Shown here: piece by piece, positions 46,038 to 55,806 of the stretch
Numbering within the stretch: position 1 is the first letter of the stretch
Layout: each line of letters starts with the position of its first letter
NCBI RefSeq assembly: GCF_026151205.1
Contig: NC_087075.1
Coordinates: 11,144,303 to 11,208,302, forward strand
DNA from: Bolinopsis microptera
Taxonomy: Eukaryota; Ctenophora; Tentaculata; Lobata; Bolinopsidae
Length of the DNA: 64,000 bases
Direction of reading: 5' to 3'
Program-made: the position numbers and the translations under genes
Notes under the pieces: model-generated
The model's input: only the letters and a program-made list of their open reading frames with translations
What the model was told of the DNA's origin: nothing
The model's database searches: none

Positions 46038-47186
46038 TGAATGATATGTTGGATTGTTAGAAATCTGATTATCAGGGAAAAATCTGTGATGATATCCATT
46101 TACAAAGCTTTAATAAGACCCCATTTAGAGTATTGTGTTCAATTGTGGAGTCCAGTTGCGGCTCATGGAAGTTGGGGGATCATCTTGGAGCTGGAGAGCG
46201 TCCAGAGGCGGTTTACCCGTCTGATTGACGAGGTGGGTACTCTTCCATACAGTCGTCGACTGGAAATCCTCAATTTAACAACGCTGGCAGAGCGGCGAAT
46301 ACGTGGGGACCTCATTGAATCTTTTAAAATGATAAGTGGTTTGGCCAATTACGGAGCTGATTTGTTCAGTATGAGCAGATCTGGTTTTAATGTGGTATCA
46401 AACAGTAGATGCAGTAAAAGTAGCAGTAAAATGAAGAAAGTCCACAGTTCTTTTCTTCCGGAGAGGGTGAGACCTTATTGGAACAAACTCCCCTCGGATG
46501 TCAAGAATTGTGGGACTGTGTTAAGTTTTAAAATAAGATTAGAAGCTTTCAAAAAAGAGACTATTTTAAACGGATCCGTAAATGATATTCATTTTTGGTA
46601 TGTTTCGGACGAAGTATTAGGAAAAATTGAGGGATTAAATTATGCTACTAATAAAGAGAAGCACAATGAATATCTTGTGTGTAATCCTCATGTTGCTAAG
46701 AAACGCTTTATTAACTTATATAGTAGTGGAAAGTATGTAAATTAGATTAATTTTATAAAATTAATTTTATCTTGGTTGTTTAGGCCAATTGCAATAGATT
46801 TAAGATATTTTTAAAACTTTAGTAGATATATTTTTGATGATGTGTGATGATGTTTGTGTCCAGTGGCGTCACGTTGCCTGTTGGCGCCCCCCTGCCGAAA
46901 AGGCGCCCCCCTGTTGGCGCCCCCTCTCCTTTTGGTGCCCCTCCCTAAAATTGAACAAATTAGGCGATTTAAGAGGATACGCCTGTAAAATCTCTAAAAA
47001 AGTGTGTATTTAGAGCAAAACGCGCAGTTTTGCTAGTACTTTAGTTAAGTTTTCGAAATTGTCCCACATTCAAACGACGATTTGGCGCCCCCCTAAGACG
47101 GCGCCCCCCTGCACAGCGGGGTCAGCAGGGCCCTTCGTTACGCCACTGTTTGTGTCATTATATTTTGATTTGATTTGATTTGATTT
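46038..47186 (+). mobile_element. Inner 5'-truncated LINE inserted into the outer LINE
   Basis: On the opposite strand to its host, it starts within the RT thumb region (MICWIVRNLIIREKSVMISI) and keeps an open frame to 46745 (LPYSRRLEILNLTTLAERRI, SFLPERVRPYWNKLP). It ends in a (TTTGA)n tail, unlike the (TTTAC)n of its host. TAAGA flanks it on both sides (46033-46037 and 47187-47191), a 5-bp target duplication. Removing the insert restores the phase of the host frame. It carries a hAT MITE at 46861-47148. Confidence 0.88.
46861..47148. mobile_element. hAT-type MITE, copy 1 (288 bp)
   Basis: Starts CAGTGGCGTCACGTTGCCTG and ends CGTTACGCCACTG, flanked by an 8-bp direct repeat TTTGTGTC (46853-46860, 47149-47156), the hAT hallmark. 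Internal GGCGCCCCCCT repeats. Near-identical to 51405-51693. No coding capacity. Confidence 0.92.
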
Positions 47187-47943
47187 TAAGAGTAAAAAGA
47201 CTTACAATTCTGCTTCAGATAAGATGTAATTTTCTTTTCATAGTTAACTTTAGCTTTAATTTCTGCTACTTCATAAGTATGTTGTTTGCTACTTGCATAA
47301 CTAAAATTAACATCAGATGGATTAATATCAAACTCAGCCCATGCTTTATCTTTATTCTTTCTCATTCGTTTAAGTGCAGATGTACTCCATGGCAACTTGA
47401 CAGGTCTGTTGTCGAGATAAACGGAAGCAGTCGGAACAGCTGCAGCAACAGTCTCCAGTTTACCATGTAATTCAGCCCACATATCTTGAACATCATTGGT
47501 AGAACTATAATCCCAGTCGATATTTTTCAAACTAAAATTTAATAACTCTTCAGAGGAAATCTTACCCCATATAGGTTTGATAATCTTCTCTTTTAAACAT
47601 TTGCTAGTATCCGGCGAAACAACTAGTTCGACAAGTATCCCAACATGATCACTCTTACCAAGCGGAGAAACGATCTTACAACCGTTGACAAGAGCATCAT
47701 TTGTATACAGGACCTGATCAAGAAGACTCTCCTGGAGAGTATCCTTCACAAGCCGTCTTCTAGTTGTCTCGTTGGTGAAATACCAAGTTAAACCACTGTC
47801 ATTGAAAACATCCATGAATATCTGTTGAGTAACTAAAAACTGCTTAACGCTCTGGTATCTCAAACTCAGGAAGTAGCATCAAGTGCCTCACGAACAGGAG
47901 GACTCACTGAAGGAGGACTCGCTGAAATGCCAAATTGCAAATT

Positions 47944-48151
47944 AAAATATTCCTATTACCCATTAAGTAAAGTAAAGTAAACTTTTGAGGTACTAATTTA
48001 TACAATGATTCATAATCCCTGAAAATGCATAACGCAATTAGTCAATTAATTGACTAATTGCGTTATGCATTTTCAGGGATTATGAATCATTGTATAAATT
48101 AGTGCCTCAAAAGTTTACTTTACTTTACTTAATGGGTAATAGGAATATTTT
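47944..48151. repeat. 208-bp near-perfect palindrome, no spacer
   Basis: Each 104-bp arm reads from AAAATATTCCTATTACCCAT through GTAAAGTAAAGTAAAC and GAATCATTGTATAAATT-type sequence to GTCAATT, with its complement starting at 48048. I count a single mismatch pair (GAGGTACTA against TAGTGCCTC). The arms contain the (GTAAA)n motif that is also the 3' tail of the outer LINE. Confidence 0.95.
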
Positions 48152-48171
48152 ACTTGTTTATAGGCTTTGAT

Positions 48172-48173
<2 letters not shown>

Positions 48174-48219
<46 letters not shown>
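48174..48219. repeat. 46-bp poly(T) tract
   Basis: Uninterrupted T run between the palindrome and the 48231-48576 element; could be the poly(A) tail of a minus-strand retroposed sequence. Confidence 0.9.
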
Positions 48220-48225
<6 letters not shown>

Positions 48226-48230
48226 AAATA

Positions 48231-48576
48231 TTCAAACAATATACTATACACATAATATAGCAATGACCCTATAAAAAATGTTGATAATTCAAAACACTGG
48301 AACTTAGCTTGGATATAAACACATTTAATTAAATCAAGTTTTTTCGGGATCGAGTAGAATCAATGAAAAGCAGAATTAGCTCTTAGAGGAGAGAGAGGGT
48401 TGAAAAGTAGTAGTGCAGTAAAAATAGCAGAATTAGATATAAATTTGGAGCCAGTTCTTTAAACTGGCTTACTTATACTACTTAAAGGGTGTTTATAAAT
48501 TCTATTTAGTTTTCTATTGAATTTATATTGAATTTTTATATAGGGTAATTGTTATATTATGTGTATATTGTTTGAA
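48231..48576. mobile_element. 346-bp element with ~40-bp inverted ends
   Basis: Left end TTCAAACAATATACTATACA and onward to GACCCTATA; the right end is its complement (TATAGGGTAATTGTTATATT then GTGTATATTGTTTGAA). A further copy of one end lies at about 62503-62541. No coding sequence; superfamily unknown. Confidence 0.7.
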
Positions 48577-50450
48577 TCATTTTTTATGAAAAGCAGAATA
48601 CTAGGGATTTATAAAATTAAGCCGAATTTTTATTATATTTTTTATTTACCACAAAATGTCAATCGATACACATATTTCAGGGAAACATCCCATAATATCT
48701 CATATCTTTATATTATGTAGACCATTAACGGGTGATACTGATCGTAAAATATTTGTTTCAAACCGTCGACGAATCCAATTAGGCGCGCGTCCTGGTATAA
48801 GGTTATAAACCTACAAGTTTGGAGGACTTCGCCGTTTCGACGCGCCGCGCAAACTAGCATTCTTGCTTCGATCGTTGCTCTACGAAGCAAAGCAACGATT
48901 TTGTTACCTGGGGCCGGGACCTCAGGCTATCATGTCCATATAAACATATAGATATACGGCGGAATGACAGGCTGATCGCGGGCCGCGGCCTGCAGTAACG
49001 ATTTCGATGGATTGACATCGTCAATCAACCTACAAGTATATTGATTGACGATGCGATGTTATATAAGAGTTAAAATCGTTATCAAAATTAGGTTAACTCT
49101 TTCCTTTATTGATTTGGCTCGCTAATCCCTGTGCGCGCCGCAATGCTCTTTTCAAGCTTCCTGCACACGCAAGAGGAGCAAGCAATAAACTAGCAAGTTA
49201 GGTAAACCTCACCCTACTAATTAGGATCAAATTAGGAGGCCGGAGGCCGCGCGCGAAAAGGGGTTAGTGTATCAAATTACTAATACTGGGCCGCGCTCAG
49301 CCTTCACATAGCCATGTGTCTACGCGTACTGCGTGACGCGCTTGTTTCACAAGTCGCCTTCTACTGCAAGCGAGAGGGCTCTGGTTAGAGCAACGCTCAG
49401 CCTGTCATTCCGCCGAATCTCTATTCGGTTTATAAACATGATATAGCCTGAGGTCCCAAGGTAATGTATCAAACAAATTGGCCCTATATTTGTTGTTAGT
49501 TTTATGTTTTTTTATTGATCCTTTGGACATTGGAGGACTTCGCCGCTTCGACGCGCCGCGCAAACTAGCATTTTTGTTACCTGGGGACCTCAGGCTATCA
49601 TGTTCATTAACGGAATGACAGGCTGAGCGCGGCCAAGTAAGCATTCTTGCAAACTAGCATTCTTGCATCGTCGTCGATCGTTGCTTTACTGGGTGGCACT
49701 CAGCCTGTCATGTCGCCGAATCTTTATTTATGAACATAATAGCCTGGGGTCCCCAGGTAATCGTTGCTCTGCTTCGCAGGGACGTTATGTACATATTAGG
49801 TTTTTGTACATATTAGGTTTTTTTAAATGTGGATAACTGTACAGTAAAATAATTGTGATATAATTATGTTTGAATGGTTTTAAGTTTTAGTATTAGTAAA
49901 GATGTAGGGATAGAAATAGCGAACATCATACATTTTTAATGGCCGTTTCATTTTTCCGGCCCCTCAACAATTAAGATGGGCCAAACTCAGAGATTCTGAA
50001 TAACAATGTGCAGCATAATTCCATCTAGATCAGGGCATACCTAATAGGTACCTATTGGGAATAGAATTTGGTAACACTTCATTGACTAGATAAATAGTAT
50101 TAGTGATTTTACGGTTGATAGACAGCAAGCTAATCTCACAGATAATGTGAATGAAATCACACAATGTTGTTTGTTTACATTGATACGTTTTCCGGCTATG
50201 TCAGTCCTACACCCAGCTGTAAAACAACACTCCCTGCACCTCCCTTACAGGTTAAAGTTAAACAGCAAAATACAGCCCTCTGATTGGTTAAATTGATTAA
50301 AACAGCTCTGTGATTGGACAAAATATTCGGCTGATTTAGCGCCAGTCCATCGATTGTTTAAACAGACTGCAACACGCATGAATTACAGTTACTTCATAAT
50401 ATCAATATCTTATTAGGTGCTGTTTTCCGCTGTTTTAACATAGTTTTGTG
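48577..50450. other. Cluster of small structured repeats upstream of the C2 gene
   Basis: No gene seen. Holds family E (48724-48817), B (48821 onward and 49532 onward) and four family A copies (48905-48983, 49393-49463, 49566-49641, 49693-49764), several abutting head to tail, so this looks like a preferred landing site or a tandemly grown composite. 49800-50450 is AT-rich and probably contains the C2 gene promoter. Confidence 0.6.
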
Positions 50451-53400
50451 ATGGGATTTTTTAGCAGTAAGAAAACGAAGAGCAGTAAGAAGCAGAAGGT
50501 CATGCCCAAGAATGCAGATGTAAGTACATACTCTATTATCTTGTAACTCTTATCTTGTAACTCTTATCTTGTAACTCTTATCTGATTCTTATTATTTTTC
50601 TTATCTTGTAACTGTAATAAGTTTTGCAATGCAAGTTTTGCACTGCAACGAAAATTAGTTACCTCGCTAACGCTCCTTCAACTAATCACTAATGCTTAAT
50701 AATTCTCAATTCGTTTAATTGCCATATTATTTGATACCGTCTTGTTAAGTATAACCCCGAACGAAATAGAATTTGCTGATTACATTTGAAATGAATTTCT
50801 AATGGTATTACAGGGGAGTATTGCGGTGGAGACCACCAAGATAATGGAGATAACGATTGTTTCTGTGAACAACATCACCAGAGAAACTGATGTCGTCGGA
50901 AAAATTGACCCTTACGTAATCGTGAGTTGAACATTTTACCGTTAAAAGCTGCTCGCATATAACAGTATAACGTCTATTCGGTCAAGCTTTCTTGTAGATC
51001 TCTCAACTTAAAATCCCATGACTTTCAATTAATGATTAATATTAGATACATGTTTACTCAGTTTAGTAATAGCAGGAAGCAATAACATGGACGGTGAAGC
51101 CATCCCACAGGATTGCTTGAATTAATCAGAAGGTTCACAAATGAAGCATTAATTACTTAATCACTTAATTACTTAATCTGTAAACGTTAAGCAGCTCTGT
51201 TAATAATATAGCAAAAGCATAATATGGTTGTATTGCTCAAATTTATGGCACTTCCTTATTCTTTAAATTCAAATGCATGGGAAAATAATGACATTGAAAA
51301 TCTTTTGCATCATTAGATATTCGAAAGAACTTGATTCCCCCACTGCATCAGCTCACCAAAAATGGTGAGAAAACTGCTGCCTGAAAATCTACCGAACAAA
51401 CAACCAGTGGCGTAACGTTGCCTGTTGGCGCCCCCCTGCCGAAAAAAGCGCCCCCCTGTTGGCGCCCCCTCCCCTTTTGGTGCCCCTCCCTAAAATTGAA
51501 CAAATTAGGTGATTTTAGAGAATACGCCGGTAAAATCTCTAAAAAAGTGTGTATCTAGAGCAAAACGCGCAGTTTTGCTAGTACTTTAGCTAAGTTTTCG
51601 AAATTGTCCCACATTCAAACGACGATTTGGCGCCCCCCTAAGACGGCGCCCCCCTGCACAGCGGGGTCAGCAGGGCCTTTCGTTACGCCACTGCAAACAA
51701 CCTGCCGTATATATGTTTTCAAAACCTTTAATAATATTCTTTTTTTCGCAGTTTTACGGAAACGGTCAGATATTGGGTAAGACAAAACCTGTGGACAACG
51801 CTACGAGTTGCGTTTTGAACGAACTATTTACTATTAAACCAAAGGGAGCTCCTCGTTCTATCCAGTGAGTAGAACATCCGATTTAAATACGGTCTGTTAT
51901 GTACGGCAATCTGTCGACGGACACATAACCGTGCGATAACCGAATTGCCGAATCGCCGTTATGTGCCCTTTATCGTTTGAATGAGTTAACAACCAGGGGT
52001 GTAGGGAGCAGGGGGGGCCATCGCCCCCCCCCCCTCCTCATGAAATCTGGGCAAGGGGCCAAAAGGGGCCAACTTTTTAATTTAGGTTTTTTTTTTCACG
52101 GACAGGTAGCGCAGTTGGTTAGCCAGCTTTGCAATCGTGAGGTTGCGGGTTCAAATCCCACTGTCTGCCTGGTCGTGGGGTGAGTGTCGTTGACATTCAG
52201 CTAAGGATCGTGAGCGGTCTATGCAGCCCCCCGGTCTACTCAGCCGAATACTCGAGAAATCGGGTGTGAGGGTTAAATGAGGAGCTGCACATTGCAGCAA
52301 AGTCTCGGGCGAAGAAAGTATGGTACACACTACCTTAACCGTCACTGGCTAAAAACAAATCCTTCGGCTTCCTGTAATTGGCTGGTTGCACTTGTGTAAC
52401 AATATGGCTGTTGGAATACTCCGAAGTAAAATAAGTGTCTAGATTTTTAAAAAAGTTTCTAAAAATTTTTGGGGAAAAAAAATTTCTAAGTCAAAATTTT
52501 TCAAAGTTTTTCTGGAAATTACTTTTGTTCATGTTTCATGCTACTACCCTGATCATTTTAGGCCGCAAATATTTTTTTCGGTTTTCGAAGTTCGATATAC
52601 GATTTTGGACTCGAGGGTTCCCCTTTGTAATGCGATCTCGGAAGGCAGGCCTCCCCTTCGCAATACGAGCTCGGAAGCGGGAGCTCTGCTTTCAGAGGTA
52701 CGTATTGAGAATGACTCGGACCGAAAATTTTCTAAGTCAAAATTTTTCAAAGTTTTCTGGAAACTACTTTTGTTCATGTTTCATGCTAATTATAGAAAAC
52801 GTGATATTTGGCCCACAGATTTAAAGGAAAGTACGCGAATTTGGTCTTCAGATTTAAAGGAAAATGCGCAATTTGACGCGGAGAACTGAAAAAATCCCGA
52901 TTTGTCGTGAGGCCAGGATCTGAAAAATGAAGAAAATCATTCCTACACCTCTGTTAACAACTGATATGTGTAGAAATCCAAAGTGTTACTAAAACTGTTC
53001 GTCACTTAGTGGTGATTGATTGAAACTCCTTGATAAACGTGAAACTTTCAGATTCAAGTTTGATCTCATGGACAAGGATGATATTGGTGATGATGATGAA
53101 GTTGGATCTGTAAGTGTTGTTCAACAAATTTTTGAATATCTTATTAATGTTTTCGTCACTTTTTTCGCATTAGTGGACACTATAAGCTATCTGTTAAAAA
53201 CTGTTTGAATTTATTTAGTAACCCAATAAACCCAATGGATCTACCGTTTAAATTGTTTTCATGGTAATTATAAATTCTCACTTAACCAAGTTTCAATATA
53301 ATTATATTTTTAATTACTACTTTAATTTTAGGGGACCTTTAACCCGGCCGCAGAGGACAGTTTAAACAACCAGACAGTTCACCTGAAGTGGAAAGGAAAG

Positions 53401-53454
53401 GATATCGGTTCTCTTACAATCGACATTCGTATCAAGGATATACTAGTCGTCTAA
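50451..53454 (+). CDS. Small C2-domain protein, possibly myristoylated
   Basis: The only plus-strand gene. Five exons, 50451-50519, 50814-50921, 51752-51864, 53052-53109 and 53332-53454, join in phase to 156 codons. The start MGFFSSKKTKSSKKQK offers Gly2 and Ser6 of an N-myristoylation consensus plus a polybasic stretch, both suited to membrane binding. A single C2 domain follows: MEITIVSVNNIT, then KIDPYVI (loop 1 Asp), FDLMDKDDIGDDDEVG (loop 3 Asp cluster, the usual calcium site), and a final strand LTIDIRIKDILVV. The protein is a C2 domain and little else. I do not recognise the specific family. TAG lies 7 nt before the ATG. Introns 2 and 3 carry hAT-like insertions. Confidence 0.88.
51405..51693. 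mobile_element. hAT-type MITE, copy 2 (289 bp)
   Basis: Ends CAGTGGCGTAACGTTGCCTG and CGTTACGCCACTG, with an 8-bp direct repeat CAAACAAC (51397-51404, 51694-51701). Nearly identical to copy 1, so both moved recently. It lies in intron 2 of the C2 gene. Confidence 0.93.
51994..52953. mobile_element. 960-bp non-autonomous hAT-like element, composite
   Basis: Ends CAGGGGTGTAGGGAGC and the complement of CAGAGGTGTAGGAATG, with an 8-bp direct repeat TTAACAAC (51986-51993, 52954-52961). It contains a poly-C stretch, a tRNA-derived SINE (52095-52345) and repeat blocks shared with the inverted repeat at 32500-33300. No transposase. It lies in intron 3 of the C2 gene. Confidence 0.85.
52095..52345 (+). 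mobile_element. tRNA-derived SINE inside the hAT-like element
   Basis: A box region GGTAGCGCAGTTGGTTAG and B box GGGTTCAAATCCC, then TGCCTGGTCGTGGGGTGAG and a body to about 52345. Same family as 25440-25586 (-). The tRNA part lacks a well-paired acceptor stem, so it is not a tRNA gene. Confidence 0.78.
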
Positions 53455-54189
53455 TTACCATTATTCAGACTGGATATGAACCTTTGTTTTTTGTGGTTGA
53501 GTTCTTGATTATATTGTTTCATTATGGAATGTTTACAAAGATGACATGAATAGTTCTGGTGTATTTGATTTGGATGTGATTTTTATTTGTTTTTAGACAA
53601 TTCTAAATACATTCATGTTCGAACGATCAGAGTTTTTGCCATAATACTTTTAATGTTAAGCTTGTTTTCAGCTTTAATTACGATTCGGAAAGATTGGGTA
53701 TTCTTTAAATATTGACTATTTTTGTGTAAATTGAATATTTGAAATTCTTGATGCATGAAAAGAGTCAAAATTTTTAGTAAAACGATTTCATCAATGATAG
53801 GAAGATGAGTAACAATAACTATAACACTTATCTGAGCTTTGCTATAGAATTCAATATTATTCGGTAGCTAAAAATCAATTATAATCAAAATACTGCGCCT
53901 TATTAATTATGCTAAATATTAATCGTTAGATTAAAGTGATTCAATAATACATTTTTAAACGAGAGAAAATAAGGTTCGATAAAACTTGTTCATTGTCACC
54001 CACTAGTTCTTTGTTACCTTTCTAGAAATATCGTTAAAAACACGGATTATATTTGATATAAGTATGAAATTCTACCAGCAATAAAATAAAATCTTTATCG
54101 TTACTTCCTAAAAGAAACTTAGCCATAAGTTCAAACGACAAATAAAATGAAAAGGAGGACTCACGAATTGTTAAAAATAGCAAACAGTT
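53455..54189. other. AT-rich DNA after the C2 gene
   Basis: About 0.7 kb, no gene recognised. Confidence 0.5.
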
Positions 54190-54565
54190 ACCTCTCGCCC
54201 CACTTCTTAATAAACACGTGTAATAATACAAGTAACAGTGCCTCTCGCCCCACTTCTTATAAACAAGTTGTAAATAATAAAGCAACAGTACCTCTCTTAA
54301 TTAAATTAAACAAGTGTAAATAATAAAGAACAGTACCTCTCGCTGCCCACTTCTTATAGTGAATTATTAAACAAGTGTAAATAATAAAGCAAAGTAACCT
54401 CTCGCCCCACTTCTTATAAACAAGTGAACTAATAAGCAACAGTACTCTCGCCCCACTTCTGATAGTGAATTAAATAAAACAAGTGTAATATAAAAGCAAC
54501 AGTACCTCTCTTAATTAAATAAAACAAGTAGTAAAGAATAAAAAGCAACAGTACCTCTCGCCCAT
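54190..54565. repeat. ~60-bp minisatellite
   Basis: About six units built on CAGTACCTCTCGCCCCACTT followed by CTTATAAACAAGTGTAAATA and AATAAAGCAA, with indels. In minus-strand sense each unit carries AAGTGGGGCGAGAGGTAC, which includes a GAGAG|GTAC donor-like word. Confidence 0.85.
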
Positions 54566-54589
54566 TCTTATAGTGCCTGTCCTGAATTT

Positions 54590-55806
54590 CAGCCTAATCG
54601 TCCACTGACAGTATAGTCTGGTCAGCCCCAGGGTACAGCTTAGGAAAGTATGTTATCTCCACCTCTTACCTCGAATCCTCTTCAAGACTGGGGAGAGGCT
54701 CCGATACCACACTTTCTTTCCCTAAAAACACACATATTATTAGCATTTAATAGTATGGTTTCATGTTTAAGGAGGAAAAGAGTTTTACCATTATAATCTT
54801 CACGACATCAAGCTCACGGTCTGCTTTCTTTGAATTGTATAACTAGGATACTGTGTCAAAACGTCAATATGTGCTCATGTAAGTATAACTGATGTCAGGT
54901 GAAAGAGCTGGATAAATAAGGGGAGATGACAATATCGGAAAGGTAGAGTAGTTGAGTCGTAGGTAGACATGGGAGATGATGAATAGTGATGGTGGGAACT
55001 TGGAGAAAGGATTAGGAAGACTTTTAATTATCTTATAATTCATTTGCAGTGAACATTGTAGTAATCAATTAAACGTTTAAGGGGGCCGGGGGGGGGGGGG
55101 TCTTATCAAAATTTCCAAAAAGCAGCTGATAGATATCACTCCCTTCTATAAAGAAACAACTATAAAATCATTTGCGAGAGAATTTTGTTGAAGACCCTCC
55201 CGGCCCCATTAATACCAGGTGGGGTAGTGGTACATACCTCTGGATTCGTTCACAGCAACTTCTCCTTTTCAACAGCCCTTTTGAAGAACTTCTATTGCTT
55301 TAAGTCGTCATGGTCTGGAATAGTGATCCATCCTTTCAGTAGTTATCTCCACAGCGTGCTGTATTTCACTCTGTAAATATATCAGCATTTTCAGCATATT
55401 AGCTGAATTCCCCTTTTGAGATTCTATTATTCGTCTTTAACGCTAAAATTCCCCAGTTTTTTAATTCCAAGCAAATTTATATTAAACAAACAGAGCATAA
55501 GCTTACCAGTTTTATACAAACAGAAAGCAAAGTGGCAGTGATGTCGAACCATATTGTGGTGGAGGGTCGTTGTTCTCGGAATGTTTGGAGTGTTAGTAGG
55601 TTGTGTCCCCAACTGCACACTTCCGCCACTCTAGAGATTGGAGAATTATTAATACTAAAAATATATAAATGGCTTTTAAAAATTATTGAGACAACAGGTT
55701 TCTAAGTTAATTGCAACTGGAAGTTAAAAGTAAATAGTACAATTTGAAGTGAATGTGCGTAAGAGTTAAGTGAACTTACCTTCATTTTCAATATGGGCAT
55801 CCTAAC
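54590..55806 (-). other. Possible unrecognised transcription unit
   Basis: Several splice-like pieces lie in order on the minus strand: a start at 55806 (MPILKMK then GTAAGT, with TTAG 1 nt before the ATG, as at other gene starts), a piece near 55507-55626 open in two frames and ended by GTAAGC, one near 55237-55376, and one near 54592-54725 that contains an in-frame tail FPKLYPGADQTILSVDD. I could not join them into one open frame and recognise no domain. It may be a decayed gene, a non-coding RNA, or a gene whose exons I mis-bounded. Confidence 0.35.

Larger units (their letters stand above)
43966..47870 (-). mobile_element. Outer LINE (CR1/L2-like), split by an inserted LINE
   Basis: An ORF2 of a CR1/L2-type non-LTR retrotransposon runs from 47863 down to 44130, interrupted at 46037/47187. 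The upstream part (47863-47187) carries the end of the APE endonuclease (SLLDQVLYTNDALVNGCKIV, LGKSDH). The downstream part (46001-44130) carries the RT: YRPVSLTCILCKVYEKLV, DLLYFDFSKAFDTVP, VVPQGSVLGPLLF, LFADDLKLIG and the C-terminal block LPYSRRLEILNLTTLAERRR. The catalytic FADD is intact. The 3' end is a (TTTAC)n tail on the minus strand (about 43975-44000). The endonuclease N-terminus and any ORF1 are missing, so it is 5'-truncated. The insertion breaks the frame; otherwise the RT is open. Confidence 0.9.

Noticed and set aside
52435-52824. Overlapping open frames with RxARKR-like peptides, also at 32451-33238
   Set aside because: They are translations of a repeated, palindromic non-coding block found in several places and frames.
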